Below, piece after piece: positions 45,055 to 57,402 of a DNA stretch of 64,000 bases. The translations under genes and the position numbers were made by a program. Position 1 is the stretch's first letter. The number at the start of each line of letters is the position of its first letter. Source of the DNA: Enterococcus sp. 9D6_DIV0238 (lineage in GTDB: Bacteria > Bacillota > Bacilli > Lactobacillales > Enterococcaceae); the NCBI RefSeq assembly GCF_002174455.2, contig NZ_CP147246.1, positions 3,415,001 through 3,479,000 of the forward strand. The letters run 5' to 3'. The notes under the pieces are model-generated. The model saw only the letters and a program-made list of their open reading frames with translations, was not told where the DNA came from and ran no database searches.

Positions 45055-45339
45055 ATATAAATTGAAAGCTTTGAAAAGAAGAGTACATGTCAAAAGTGTT
45101 TTAAAGAGAGCCTTGTTTGCTGAAAATAGGCAACGTGATTGATATGGAAGATGGTCTTTGAGCAGAATAAGTGAGCATGAGTAAACTTATTACGGGTGTG
45201 CCCGTTACAGCACCACAGTATACGAATTCAAGTACTGTATAAGGCTATTATTGTGAAATGATAGTAAATCAAGGTGGTAACACGAAAGACAAGCTTTCGT
45301 CCTTTTGTCAAATAAGACAAAAGGGCGGAAGCTTTTTGT
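45055..45339 (+). promoter_or_regulatory. T-box riboswitch controlling metNIQ (probable methionine type)
   Basis: The T-box AAGGTGGTAACACG sits at 45271-45284 and pairs in the antiterminator; the competing terminator is AGCTTTCGTCCTTTTGTC (45292-45309) with GACAAAAGGGCGGAAGCT (45316-45333) and a T run. Stem I lies around 45085-45200; the candidate specifier is ATG at 45144-45146. Methionine identity is supported chiefly by the downstream transporter. Uncharged tRNA binding would allow read-through. Confidence 0.85.
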
Positions 45340-45576
45340 TGTGAAACACTGCGACTGGCTAAGCCAGAGCAGATGTTGAACAATACTTGGCGAGCAGGGT
45401 GAGCGAAGTTACATTACTAGTGAAACAAGCCAATCTTTCATTGAAGGTACTAGCATCAAAAAATCAAAGTATCCATAGTTTAAAACACACGCTCGATAAC
45501 CAAGATAAGTCTAACCATACCGCCAAACATATAGTATACTTAAACAAGCAAAACAAAAGAAAGTCGAGGGGGAAAA
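45340..45576. other. Long leader between T-box terminator and metN
   Basis: About 235 bp with no supported gene. A TATAGTATACT stretch at ~45531-45541 resembles a -10, but no good -35 is seen at the right distance. The T-box transcript would have to cross this whole region. Confidence 0.4.
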
Positions 45577-46614
45577 ATGCCTCTAATTGAATTACAACAC
45601 GTAAAAAAACAATTTTCCGGTAAAAACGGGCAAGTAACGGCCGTCAATGATGTGTCTTTATCTGTTGAGCAGGGCGACATTTATGGTATCGTAGGTTACT
45701 CTGGAGCAGGAAAGAGTACCTTGGTTCGTCTGTTAAATGGCTTGGAACTGCCAACAGAAGGAGAAGTAAACATCCAAGGACACAATGTCGCGCAAATGGC
45801 GAATCGTGAACTTCGTCAGTTCCGCAAGAAGATCGGCATGATTTTCCAACATTTCAATCTGCTATGGTCAAGAACGATTTTAGAAAATATCATGTTGCCG
45901 TTAGAATTAGCCGGGGTGCCTAAAAGTAGTAGAAAAGAGCGAGCACAGGAGCTTTTGACTTTAGTTGGTTTAGAAGGCAGAGGAGATGCCTATCCAAGTC
46001 AGTTGTCCGGTGGCCAAAAACAACGGGTGGGGATCGCCAGAGCATTGGCAAATAATCCAGAGATCTTACTTTGTGATGAAGCAACCAGCGCCTTAGATCC
46101 GCAAACAACAGACGAAGTATTGGATCTACTACTTGAAATCAATAAAACATTGAATCTAACCATCGTATTGATCACACACGAAATGCATGTGATCCGTAAA
46201 ATTTGTAATAAGGTAGCTGTAATGGAGCTTGGACAAATCGTGGAAGAAGGAGACGTATTAGAAGTTTTCAGAAATCCCCAACAAGCTGTCACAAAACGTT
46301 TTGTTCAACAAGAACTTGAACCAAAAGAAGACACAGAAGAACTACTTGGTGAGTTGATCAAAGAAAATCCAGCTGGTTTAGTCGTTACGCTTCAGTTTAG
46401 TGGAGACAATGCCAATGAACCAGTGATTTCTCAAGTGATTCGTCAGTTTAAAGTGGACATCAATGTCGTTCAAGGTCAAGTGCAGCAAGCGAAAGAAGGC
46501 GCCTTTGGAACTTTGACGGTCATGGTTTTAGGAGAGCAAAATGAAGTCGAAAAGACACTCGCTTTCTTCAAAGAAAAAGAAGTTGGGTTGGAGGTGATTC
46601 ACCGTGGCGAATGA
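45577..46614 (+). CDS. metN: Methionine ABC transporter ATP-binding protein MetN
   Basis: 345 residues. Walker A GYSGAGKSTLVRLL, ABC signature QLSGGQKQRVGIARAL, Walker B LLCDEATSALD, and a C-terminal NIL/ACT-like domain (~265-345) typical of MetN, where cytosolic methionine causes trans-inhibition. Ribosome site GAGGGGG. Overlaps metI by 11 nt. Confidence 0.95.
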   Translation: MPLIELQHVKKQFSGKNGQVTAVNDVSLSVEQGDIYGIVGYSGAGKSTLVRLLNGLELPTEGEVNIQGHNVAQMANRELRQFRKKIGMIFQHFNLLWSRTILENIMLPLELAGVPKSSRKERAQELLTLVGLEGRGDAYPSQLSGGQKQRVGIARALANNPEILLCDEATSALDPQTTDEVLDLLLEINKTLNLTIVLITHEMHVIRKICNKVAVMELGQIVEEGDVLEVFRNPQQAVTKRFVQQELEPKEDTEELLGELIKENPAGLVVTLQFSGDNANEPVISQVIRQFKVDINVVQGQVQQAKEGAFGTLTVMVLGEQNEVEKTLAFFKEKEVGLEVIHRGE

Positions 46615-47293
46615 AACATTTGTTGAAAAGTACTTGAATTTTAGCCGGGTGAACCCAGAATCAATGAAACAAGCGGCGGTCGATACATTGTTTATGACAG
46701 TCGTTGCAATGATTTTTGTCATTATTATCGGATTCTTGTTAGGATTGCTGTTATATAGTTTGAGCCGCAACAAGTCTCCTCTAGCGAAAATCAGCTATAG
46801 TGTGTTATCCGTTGTTAGTAATGTTTTCCGCTCGATTCCTTATATTGTATTGATCATCTTGTTGATGGATTTCTCTCGGAAATTAGTGGGAACAGGGATC
46901 GGTGCAAAAGCGGCTATCCCATCATTGATCGTATCTGCAGCACCCTTTTATGCTAGATTAGTTGAAATTGCATTTCGTGAAGTGGATAGTGGTGTATTAG
47001 AAGCTGCTGATGCGATGGGGGCTTCCAAATTTCAAAAGATTTTTAAAGTTTTGATTCCAGAAAGCAAACCAGCATTACTATCAGGAATCACGTTAACAAC
47101 GATCACGATGATCGGATTTACGGCAATGGCCGGAATCATCGGTGGTGGTGGCCTTGGCGGGTTAGCTTACCAAGAAGGGTTTAGCCGGAACAATAATACA
47201 GTAACACTTGTAGCAACGATCTTGATTTTGGTGATTGTGTTTATCATTCAATTTGTCGGTGATCAATTGGTAAAACGTTCAGACAAACGATAA
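46604..47293 (+). CDS. metI: Methionine ABC transporter permease MetI
   Basis: 229 residues with five membrane segments and the EAA-type loop (EAADAMGASKFQKIFKVLIPESKPALLSG). Starts at GTG within the metN end. Forms the membrane channel of the MetNIQ importer. Confidence 0.94.
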   Translation: MANETFVEKYLNFSRVNPESMKQAAVDTLFMTVVAMIFVIIIGFLLGLLLYSLSRNKSPLAKISYSVLSVVSNVFRSIPYIVLIILLMDFSRKLVGTGIGAKAAIPSLIVSAAPFYARLVEIAFREVDSGVLEAADAMGASKFQKIFKVLIPESKPALLSGITLTTITMIGFTAMAGIIGGGGLGGLAYQEGFSRNNNTVTLVATILILVIVFIIQFVGDQLVKRSDKR

Positions 47294-47328
47294 GCAATTA
47301 ATATAGAAAATAATTGGAGGAAATAAAG

Positions 47329-48180
47329 ATGAAAAAGAAATTATTCGGTTTAGCAGCATTGGCAGTCGTTACGGTTAGTTTAGTAGCATGTGGTGGCGGA
47401 AATAGTAAAACAGATGATAGTAAAACTGCGGGATCAGACAAAGAATCTTCTGTTTTAAAAGTCGGCGCATCTGCTTCTCCACACGCAGAAATTTTGGAGC
47501 AAGTAAAACCAATCCTTAAAAAAGAAGGCGTTGATTTGGAAATCGTTCAATTCGATGATTACATTTTACCAAACAAAAATTTGGCAGAAGGCGATATCGA
47601 TGCAAACTACTTCCAACATATTCCATACTTCAATCTACAAGTAAAAGAAAACAAATATGATTTCGCCAATGCGGGCGGTATCCATATCGAGCCAATGGGC
47701 TTATACTCAAAACGTATCAAAGATATCAAGGATTTGAAAGATGGCGCGACGATCATAACTTCTAACTCAGAATCAGACTGGGGCCGAATCATCACGATTT
47801 TACAAGATGCGGATTTAGTAACGGTCAAAGATGGTGTTGATCTAGAAACAGCAACATTTGAAGATATCGACAAAAACCCTAAAAACTTGAAGTTTATTCA
47901 TAACATCAACCCTGAAGTCTTAACAACAACGTATAACAATGATGAAGCTGACCTTGTTGCGATCAATGCCAACTTTGCATACAGTGCAGGCTTGAATCCA
48001 TTGAAAGATTCTGTCTTGCTTGAAAAAGATAACTCACCATATGTGAATATTGTTGCAGTTCGTTCAGAAGATAAAGATAGTGATAAAATCAAAAAATTGG
48101 TTGATGCCTTGCATAGTAAAGAAATCCAAGATTGGATTCTTGAAAAATGGGATGGCTCAGTGAAACCTGTAGATAAGTAA
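47329..48180 (+). CDS. metQ: Methionine-binding lipoprotein MetQ
   Basis: 283 residues. Lipoprotein signal peptide with lipobox LVACGG (Cys21), then the NlpA/MetQ domain (HAEILEQVKPILKKEGVDLE, GDIDANYFQHIPYF, and a C-terminal PYVNIVAVRSED). Captures methionine outside the cell and hands it to MetI. ATG 47329 is preceded by GGAGG; a TTG 15 bases upstream contains that ribosome site and is rejected. Confidence 0.95.
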   Translation: MKKKLFGLAALAVVTVSLVACGGGNSKTDDSKTAGSDKESSVLKVGASASPHAEILEQVKPILKKEGVDLEIVQFDDYILPNKNLAEGDIDANYFQHIPYFNLQVKENKYDFANAGGIHIEPMGLYSKRIKDIKDLKDGATIITSNSESDWGRIITILQDADLVTVKDGVDLETATFEDIDKNPKNLKFIHNINPEVLTTTYNNDEADLVAINANFAYSAGLNPLKDSVLLEKDNSPYVNIVAVRSEDKDSDKIKKLVDALHSKEIQDWILEKWDGSVKPVDK

Positions 48181-48190
48181 ACAAATAGAA

Positions 48191-48236
48191 ACAGCTGAAC
48201 TACGCTCTGTCGAGTTATAATTCAGCTGTTTTTTTG
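48191..48236 (+). terminator. Terminator after metQ
   Basis: ACAGCTGAA and TTCAGCTGT arms with a partly paired ~25-nt interior and a T7 tail. Confidence 0.85.
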
Positions 48237-48381
48237 TCTACTCAGAATACTCTATAAAAAAGACATGTATATTGTAATTTATTTATTATTTAAAAATAAC
48301 AATTTTATTCTTTAGGTTGATTTTTGTGTTTGCGTATGATAATCTCATCTAGTGCACATTTATAAAAAAGGAGAGGTTAAC

Positions 48382-48930
48382 ATGAAAAAAAGCAACATTG
48401 TTTTATTTTTTCTTTCGATGATGGCAATTTGTTTTGCTGTTGTTGGAACTAGTTCAAGTGCGGAGGCAAGTGAGTATGATTTGAATCGAGGAGCGACCTT
48501 CACATTTAATTCAGAGGGTGAGTGGAAACGAATCTATTCTGGTGTATTTTCTGGAACGAGTGCAACTGGCTTTAGCTATGCTGATTATTCTGGAGAGATC
48601 CAGTATGCGCATGTAACGGCAAATACACAAAAAATCCAAGCAGCCTATGTTGTGAAGGATCGGATTTTTGATTTTGAAGGAACCTATTCACCAAGAGAAT
48701 CTTATTTTAATGGTAATACTAAAATTTGGGCATTCAACATTCAAAGAGTGAATGGCTTAACACCGGTTTATAAAACGACAATGGCCGTAACTGAAGGATT
48801 ACCTGGCGGAACAGTTTTACATGTAAAAGCTGACCGTGCGCCAGTGCCTAACTGGGCAGCGTTACCGAATATAGATAGTATGTCTAAAGTTCAGATCACT
48901 GGAACATACATCTCAATTATTCCTCAATAA
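48382..48930 (+). CDS. Secreted protein of unknown function
   Basis: 182 residues. Signal peptide ~1-30 (hydrophobic IVLFFLSMMAICFAVVG, cleavage near SSAEAS). The mature ~150 residues are beta-rich, Tyr/Phe/Ser/Thr rich, without cysteines or a wall anchor; no family recognised. ATG 48382 after AAGGAGAGG. Monocistronic, between two terminators. Confidence 0.6.
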   Translation: MKKSNIVLFFLSMMAICFAVVGTSSSAEASEYDLNRGATFTFNSEGEWKRIYSGVFSGTSATGFSYADYSGEIQYAHVTANTQKIQAAYVVKDRIFDFEGTYSPRESYFNGNTKIWAFNIQRVNGLTPVYKTTMAVTEGLPGGTVLHVKADRAPVPNWAALPNIDSMSKVQITGTYISIIPQ

Positions 48931-48937
48931 TGAAGCG

Positions 48938-48981
48938 AAAGAAAGGACTTCTACTTAATGTAGAAGAACTTTCTTTTTTTG
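48938..48981 (+). terminator. Terminator after the secreted unknown
   Basis: AAAGAAAGGACTTCTAC and GTAGAAGAACTTTCTTT arms, 5-nt loop, T-rich tail. Confidence 0.85.
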
Positions 48982-49111
48982 TTTGTCAAAAATGATTTGG
49001 GTTAGCTGTTTTATAGACGGTAAGAAGAGATTCACTTTAGAAAGATTCTAAATAAGTCCATTTTTTCACAAAGAAAACCTCTAGTAATTAAGAATTATTC
49101 TAGTAAAGAGA

Positions 49112-49155
49112 TTGCTTATCATTCTCAATTAGGATAAAATGAATGAGAACGATAA
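49112..49155 (+). promoter_or_regulatory. suf promoter with overlapping inverted-repeat operator
   Basis: TTGCTT (49112-49117), 17 nt, TAAAAT (49135-49140). The inverted repeat TTATCATTCTCAATT (49116-49130) and AATGAGAACGATAA (49142-49155) overlaps both promoter elements, 13 of 14 arm positions matching. The half-sites look like Fur/PerR-family boxes (GATAATGA-like). A metal- or peroxide-responsive repressor for suf is inferred. Confidence 0.6.
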
Positions 49156-49187
49156 AATAATTATTTTTAAGTTGGAGGGAATTATAC

Positions 49188-49958
49188 ATGTCCGTTTTAG
49201 AGATTAAAAATTTACACGTATCAATCGAAGATAAGAAGATTTTAAAAGGTGTGAACCTGACCATGAAAACAGGAGAGATCCACGCGATCATGGGACCAAA
49301 CGGAACAGGTAAATCGACATTATCTGCTGCGATCATGGGAAATCCAAACTACGAAGTCACAGAAGGTGAAATTCTTTTTGACGGTGAAAATGTCTTAGAA
49401 CTTGAAGTAGATGAACGTGCGCGTTTAGGTCTATTTTTAGCGATGCAATACCCAAGTGAAATTCCTGGTATCACAAATGCCGAATTCATGCGTGCAGCGA
49501 TCAATGCCAAACGTGACGAAGACGACAAAATTTCTGTGATGCAGTTCATCAAAAAATTAGATAAAAAAATGGAACTACTAAATATGCCGGAAGAAATGGC
49601 TGAACGTTATCTGAACGAAGGCTTCTCAGGCGGAGAAAAGAAACGTAACGAAATCTTACAATTATTGATGCTGGAACCAACTTTTGCTATTTTAGATGAA
49701 ATCGACTCTGGTTTAGATATCGATGCTTTAAAAGTTGTCTCAAAAGGCGTGAATGAAATGCGCGGCGAAAACTTTGGCGCATTGATCATCACTCACTACC
49801 AACGTCTATTGAACTACATCACACCTGATGTTGTGCATATCATGATGGAAGGCCGTGTCGTAAAAACAGGCGGCGCTGATCTTGCAAAACGTTTAGAAGC
49901 AGAAGGCTATGCTGGAATCAGTGAAGAATTAGGTATCGAATACAAAGAAGAAGCGTAA
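49188..49958 (+). CDS. sufC: Fe-S assembly ATPase SufC
   Basis: 256 residues, soluble ABC-type ATPase: Walker A GPNGTGKSTLSAAI, signature SGGEKKRNEILQL, Walker B FAILDEIDSGLDIDAL, with the KSLDIDAL-type D loop typical of SufC. Works with SufB and SufD in the scaffold complex. First gene of the suf operon; ribosome site TTGGAGGG. Confidence 0.96.
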   Translation: MSVLEIKNLHVSIEDKKILKGVNLTMKTGEIHAIMGPNGTGKSTLSAAIMGNPNYEVTEGEILFDGENVLELEVDERARLGLFLAMQYPSEIPGITNAEFMRAAINAKRDEDDKISVMQFIKKLDKKMELLNMPEEMAERYLNEGFSGGEKKRNEILQLLMLEPTFAILDEIDSGLDIDALKVVSKGVNEMRGENFGALIITHYQRLLNYITPDVVHIMMEGRVVKTGGADLAKRLEAEGYAGISEELGIEYKEEA

Positions 49959-49972
49959 GGAGGACAAGATAA

Positions 49973-52945
<2,973 letters not shown>

Positions 52946-52960
52946 AAATACAAATCAAGA

Positions 52961-53074
52961 GAGGATGGGACAGAAGTGCTCAACCCTGAGAAATAAGAAG
53001 GAATTAACGAAAATTGCTTTTCAAATTTTTGTTAATTTCAGCTTATTTCCGAAAGGGTTGCTTCTGCTCCCACC
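52961..53074. repeat. Palindromic repeat between sufU and sufB (intact copy)
   Basis: Left arm GATGGGACAGAAGTGCTCAA and onward through GAAATAAGAAGGAATTAACG pairs along ~52 bp with the right arm that ends GCTTCTGCTCCCACC, with a short loop near AAATTG/CAAATT. Same family as 42771-43007. It could fold as a long hairpin in the suf transcript between sufU and sufB. Confidence 0.8.
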
Positions 53075-53123
53075 GTTTATTCGTATTTAGAGTTCGAACT
53101 TATATTTAAGGGAAGGTGAAATA

Positions 53124-54518
53124 ATGAGCAACGTACCAGAGTTAGAAGAATATAAATTTGGTTTCCACGATGATGTGAAACCGATCTTCAGTACGGGAGA
53201 TGGACTAACAGAGGAAGTCGTTAGAGAAATTTCACGTAAAAAAGAAGAACCAGAATGGATGTTAGAATTCCGTTTGAAATCATTAGAACAATTCAATAAA
53301 ATGAAAATGCAGGAATGGGGACCGGATTTATCAGATATCGATTTTGATAAGATCAAATATTTCCAAAGAGCCAGCGATAAACCTGCTCGTGACTGGGACG
53401 ATGTACCAGATAAAATCAAAGAAACCTTTGAAAAAATCGGGATCCCAGAAGCAGAACGTGCTTACTTAGCTGGTGCTTCTGCCCAATACGAATCAGAAGT
53501 GGTTTACCACAATATGAAAGAAGAATTCCAAAAACTAGGGATCATCTTTACCGATACTGATTCAGCATTGAAAGAATATCCTGATTTATTCAAGAAATAT
53601 TTCTCAAAATTAGTGCCACCAACAGATAACAAATTAGCTGCACTAAACTCTGCTGTTTGGTCTGGTGGAACCTTTATCTATGTTCCGAAAGGCGTTCGCG
53701 TAGACGTCCCATTACAAACCTACTTCCGGATCAATGCGGAAAATACTGGACAATTTGAACGTACGTTGATCATCGTGGATGAAGGCGCAAGTGTTCACTA
53801 CGTAGAAGGCTGTACTGCACCTACGTACACAAGCAATAGCTTACACGCAGCGATCGTTGAGATCTTCACGCATAAAGATGCCTATACACGTTACACAACG
53901 ATCCAAAACTGGTCAGATAACGTATATAACCTAGTAACCAAACGTGCTAAAGCTTACGAAGGAGCAACCGTTGAGTGGATCGATGGAAACCTAGGAGCAA
54001 AAGCAACGATGAAATACCCAAGTGTCTATCTAGATGGAAAAGGCGCACGCGGGACGATGCTATCGATCGCATTCGCCGGCGAAAACCAAATCCAAGATAC
54101 AGGGGCAAAAATGATTCATAACGCACCGAACACATCAAGCTCGATCGTCTCAAAATCGATCGCTAAAGATGGCGGAGAAGTGAACTATCGTGGACAAGTA
54201 ACCTTTGCCAAAGATAGTGCTGGCTCGATTTCACATATTGAGTGTGACACGATCATCATGGATGATAAATCGAAATCAGATACGATTCCGTTTAATGAGA
54301 TCCATAACAGCCAAGTGGCGTTGGAGCATGAAGCGAAGGTTTCGAAAATTTCGGAAGAACAGCTTTATTATCTGATGAGCCGTGGTTTGTCAGAGCAAGA
54401 AGCGACTGAAATGATCGTTATGGGATTTGTGGAGCCGTTTACGAAGGAATTGCCGATGGAGTATGCGGTTGAACTTAATAGATTGATTAGTTATGAGATG
54501 GAAGGCAGTGTTGGCTAA
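53124..54518 (+). CDS. sufB: Fe-S cluster scaffold SufB
   Basis: 464 residues. Core SufB motifs: [39 protein letters not shown], and the scaffold-active region [20 protein letters not shown] before [22 protein letters not shown]. Forms the SufBC2D complex where the cluster is built. Separated from sufU by 178 bp containing the palindromic repeat. An integrative element begins ~60-100 bp after its stop. Confidence 0.96.
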   Translation: MSNVPELEEYKFGFHDDVKPIFSTGDGLTEEVVREISRKKEEPEWMLEFRLKSLEQFNKMKMQEWGPDLSDIDFDKIKYFQRASDKPARDWDDVPDKIKETFEKIGIPEAERAYLAGASAQYESEVVYHNMKEEFQKLGIIFTDTDSALKEYPDLFKKYFSKLVPPTDNKLAALNSAVWSGGTFIYVPKGVRVDVPLQTYFRINAENTGQFERTLIIVDEGASVHYVEGCTAPTYTSNSLHAAIVEIFTHKDAYTRYTTIQNWSDNVYNLVTKRAKAYEGATVEWIDGNLGAKATMKYPSVYLDGKGARGTMLSIAFAGENQIQDTGAKMIHNAPNTSSSIVSKSIAKDGGEVNYRGQVTFAKDSAGSISHIECDTIIMDDKSKSDTIPFNEIHNSQVALEHEAKVSKISEEQLYYLMSRGLSEQEATEMIVMGFVEPFTKELPMEYAVELNRLISYEMEGSVG

Positions 54519-54528
54519 AGCCTTTTTT

Positions 54529-54577
54529 AGCACTAGAAACGTTGATTTATCAATGTTTCTGGTGCTTCTTTTTTTCG
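54529..54577 (+). terminator. Terminator of the suf operon
   Basis: AGCACTAGAAACGTTGAT pairs with ATCAATGTTTCTGGTGCT (a few G-T pairs), followed by TTCTTTTTTTC. Confidence 0.9.
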
Positions 54578-54584
54578 TAAAAGC

Positions 54585-54609
54585 AAACTAACTACAAAAC
54601 TAACTACAA
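54585..54609. repeat. Tandem 12-bp repeat near the element end
   Basis: AAACTAACTACAA occurs at 54585-54597 and 54597-54609, immediately outside the integrase 3' end. Such repeats at element ends are typical arm-type integrase binding sites. The attachment core must lie between ~54570 and 54616 or just outside; the other end is not in the window. Confidence 0.55.
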
Positions 54610-54615
54610 CAGCGA

Positions 54616-55806
54616 TTAAAATAAATATTTCTCTTTTTCAATGAATTGTGCGAATTGATCTGCACTGCGTTCTTCACGTTCAGGATAGAAGTAGTTATAG
54701 ACCTGACGAGTCATTTTAGAATCTTTATGACCAACTCGGTACATAATATCCTCTAAGTTCATATCAGCCATTGCGCAAAGAGAGACATGTGTTTTTCTAA
54801 ATTCATGAAGTGTAATTCGTTTTAAGTTGTACTTAGTCGCTATGACATCATACCAGTCATTTGGCTGACCGGGGCGACAAAAATGATTATCTTTATTAGG
54901 GAAGACTAGCTGATGCTTATTCGTTGCTCTAATTCCCAAAACTTTAAACTCAAACTGCTGTCTAGTTCGCCATTCCTGTAACATAGCCATCGTTTCTAAA
55001 TCAATTGAAATAGTCCTTTTACCGGCATTTGTTTTGGCGCTTTGACTGGCTACTTTAGTTTTTTTAGATTTTGGATCGTACTCAACTTCTGCCAATGTTT
55101 TACTGATCGTTAATTTGTTACTATCAAAATTAATATCGTTCCATTCTAAGGCAAGTATTTCAGATTTTCTTGCACCAGTATAGGCTAAAACACGAAAATA
55201 AGTTTCGATTTTCATATTGTCATGTTTTTTACAAGACTCCAAGAAAATGGCTAATTCTTTTGGTGTATAAACAGTCATTGTTTCTGTAGCGACTAAATGT
55301 TCATCAATTTCTTGACGTTTGATTGGTTCAGTTTTACGCATGGGATTTTCAAGAATCAATTCCTGTTGAACACCATATTGTAAAATTTGAGCAACAGCCC
55401 TGCGGAAATAATAAGCTTGCTTATAACCATCTCTTATCCAGCGACGATTGACTTGAGTACAAAATCGGACTGAAATGTCTTTAAGCATTTTATTTCCGAA
55501 GTATTCAAGTGCATGATCTTCAATCGCTCTTCTTGTTATCATGATAGTAGATGGTTTTACTTTTAAACGATATTGTTCAATAAATTCTTCATAAAGCTCT
55601 TTAAACGTAATATTACCATTCATCTTTAACTTATTTTTATCAAAATCAAGTTGTAACTGTCGATAAGTTTGCTGGGCTTCCTTTTTTGTTTGGAAACCAC
55701 TTCTAGTAGTGCGTACTTCTTCACCAAATTCAGTTTTTCCAAGGTAACATTGGAATTTCCAAAGCTTTTGATTGTACTTAGTGTATTGTTTAAAAGATAC
55801 TGACAT
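54616..55806 (-). CDS. int: Tyrosine recombinase / integrase of an integrative element
   Basis: 396 residues. N-terminal AP2-like DNA-binding domain (~1-60, TTRSGFQTKKEAQQTYRQLQL), SAM-like core-binding domain (~65-175), and catalytic domain with Arg in YTGARKSEILALEW, the HEFRKTH box, the GHKDSKMT segment and a nucleophile Tyr in QVYNYFYPE. It points outwards to sufB, with its stop ~97 bp from the sufB stop, the usual geometry of an element integrated at that site. Confidence 0.93.
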   Translation of the reverse strand: MSVSFKQYTKYNQKLWKFQCYLGKTEFGEEVRTTRSGFQTKKEAQQTYRQLQLDFDKNKLKMNGNITFKELYEEFIEQYRLKVKPSTIMITRRAIEDHALEYFGNKMLKDISVRFCTQVNRRWIRDGYKQAYYFRRAVAQILQYGVQQELILENPMRKTEPIKRQEIDEHLVATETMTVYTPKELAIFLESCKKHDNMKIETYFRVLAYTGARKSEILALEWNDINFDSNKLTISKTLAEVEYDPKSKKTKVASQSAKTNAGKRTISIDLETMAMLQEWRTRQQFEFKVLGIRATNKHQLVFPNKDNHFCRPGQPNDWYDVIATKYNLKRITLHEFRKTHVSLCAMADMNLEDIMYRVGHKDSKMTRQVYNYFYPEREERSADQFAQFIEKEKYLF

Positions 55807-55885
55807 ATAAAATCTTCCTTCCTAATTCATTATTTGGATTAGGATATTTTGTTGTTTGTAAGATTTTAATATTCGTTTTTATTCC

Positions 55886-56092
55886 CTATTGATGTTCAGC
55901 GCTTTTTAATTGATTTAAAACGTTCTTTAAGTCTTCTAGGTCATATAAATGTTGTCTCCCGATAATAACCGCTTCTAAACCGTTTAGATGAAGCATTTTT
56001 AACGTGTCGAAACCAATATGCAGCTCTTTCATTAAGGTTTGTTGGTTCACATATCTACCAAGAATCAAAGGTACTTTATCAGGAGTATTCAT
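55886..56092 (-). CDS. xis: Excisionase-like DNA-binding protein
   Basis: 68 residues starting MNTPDKVPLILGRYVN; MerR/Xis-like HTH (QQTLMKELHIGFDTLKMLHLNGLEAVIIGRQHLY). Located directly upstream of int as in Tn916-type and phage modules; would direct excision. ATG 56092 follows AGAAAGGAAA. A TTG-initiated version 12 residues longer is less likely. Confidence 0.78.
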   Translation of the reverse strand: MNTPDKVPLILGRYVNQQTLMKELHIGFDTLKMLHLNGLEAVIIGRQHLYDLEDLKNVLNQLKSAEHQ

Positions 56093-56682
56093 AGGCAATT
56101 TCCTTTCTGAGACTAATAGAATATTCAAAATTAATCAATAAAATTTTATTCAACCTTTCTTTCAGATACAGTATATGTTTCAAGGGATGCGAGCTAGAAG
56201 CAAATACTGTATATTGATTATAAGACTTCCAGCTCCCATTTCCTAGAAAAATATTGATGAGTTAAAATCTTACTTCTTACAAATATCGTTTTGATTTTAT
56301 AAATTGGATAAATATAAATATGTGTTTAAGCTTCAATATCTTAAATAGTAATCTGTTAATTTGTCTCTTTTCTTCTATCAAATTATCTTTTGTCAAAAGA
56401 TATCATAGGAGTTTCACCTCTCCCCAGTTTATGGCGAGCTTTACAGAAGTATCATTATATTCTTTGCATGTCGTGGCAGTAGGTGACAAGTCTACTTTGC
56501 TTGAAAAAAATCGCTCGCAGTAAAATACACGGTCATGGCGCTTTTCAAGCGTTGCTCAATACAAAGAAAACGTATTTGATAGAAGATTATTCAATTATCA
56601 AAGATCAATGTTTCTATAAGTAAATTGGAAAAAGAAGAAATAAAAGCAACATAATTCAGATTTTTTTCAAAAAAGATAGAAA
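56093..56682. other. Control region between orf8-like gene and xis
   Basis: About 590 bp without a gene I would defend. In Tn916-like elements this interval holds the xis/int promoter and sometimes a small orf. A short plus-strand frame at 56320-56523 is possible but lacks a clear ribosome site and homology I recognise. Composition is AT-rich with scattered short inverted repeats. Confidence 0.4.
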
Positions 56683-56708
56683 AGAGACAGGCAAAGTAGC
56701 CTGTCTCT
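56683..56708 (-). terminator. Terminator after the orf8-like gene (leftward)
   Basis: AGAGACAGGC and GCCTGTCTCT arms, 6-nt loop; on the minus strand it is followed by a T-rich stretch, ending the leftward regulatory gene group. Confidence 0.85.
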
Positions 56709-56713
56709 CTAAT

Positions 56714-56914
56714 TTAACCAAGGTATTTTTCTGGATCAAAATTGCGGACTATTTTTATAAAAGTTTCAGTTAAGTTTTGAAAGCAATCTTCATCCAAATA
56801 GCCTTGTCTGGATGCTTCTTTAATTAGCAAGGGCTTGAAATCTTTAAGTAACAATTCCATAGCTTGTTCATCCCCTTTTTTGGCTTGTTCAATTAGTGGT
56901 AAGAAATTTTTCAT
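56714..56914 (-). CDS. Conjugative-transposon small helix-turn-helix protein (Tn916 Orf8-like)
   Basis: 66 residues: MKNFLPLIEQAKKGDEQAMELLLKDF, then DCFQNLTETFIKIVRNF. Matches the small sigma-region-2-like HTH domain proteins encoded next to the sigma-like regulator in Tn916-family elements. Ribosome site AAGGAGGGG. Probably works with the next protein in element regulation. Confidence 0.72.
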   Translation of the reverse strand: MKNFLPLIEQAKKGDEQAMELLLKDFKPLLIKEASRQGYLDEDCFQNLTETFIKIVRNFDPEKYLG

Positions 56915-56980
56915 GATATCCCCTCCTTCCTTAGTGTTAGGTGAAAGATGGAAGGAGGAGCACGACTGTTAGACCATTGA

Positions 56981-57385
56981 TTATCTTTTTAAAAATACCT
57001 CAAGTTTTTTTAATAATCTTTTTCTGAATATAGAGACTCCTTGACGGCTGATATCAAAAATTCGGGCAATTTCACTATCTGTTTTACATTGAATATATTT
57101 TTCATAAAGTAGTTTTTTTTCTTTGAAGTTTAGTTGTTCAATAGCCCTAGATAGCGCTTCGTCCTCAGCGAAATTTTCTAGATTCACAATTTCAGATTCT
57201 GAGATAAAATCAAGAGATAAATAAGATTCGGATATACTGCTTCTCATAATATCTTCTAATGAATCAGTTGGAAAGTAGGTATGAGAATATTTTTGTTTCT
57301 TTTTTAGGCAAGCACTGGCAGAATTTTTAATAGATTGCTGTACATAACTAACAAATAAATAGTTAACTTCAACTTCTGATTTCAT
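56981..57385 (-). CDS. Sigma-70-like regulator (Tn916 Orf7-like)
   Basis: 134 residues. C-terminal region-4 HTH (FKEKKLLYEKYIQCKTDSEIARIFDISRQGVSIFRKRLLKKL) and a poorly conserved N-terminal half. In Tn916, the equivalent drives transcription of transfer and excision genes. Located upstream of the Orf8-like gene on the same strand, the order seen in Tn916. Confidence 0.8.
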   Translation of the reverse strand: MKSEVEVNYLFVSYVQQSIKNSASACLKKKQKYSHTYFPTDSLEDIMRSSISESYLSLDFISESEIVNLENFAEDEALSRAIEQLNFKEKKLLYEKYIQCKTDSEIARIFDISRQGVSIFRKRLLKKLEVFLKR

Positions 57386-57402
57386 GATTGAATCATCCTT
57401 TA

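Noticed and set aside
45387..45590. 67-codon frame between the T-box and metN
   Set aside because: Non-standard start, no ribosome site, overlaps the metN start region and reads as low-complexity Lys/Asn/Ser.
56320..56523. Plus-strand 67-codon frame in the integrative element control region
   Set aside because: No convincing ribosome site, AT-driven composition and no recognised family; left as part of the control region.
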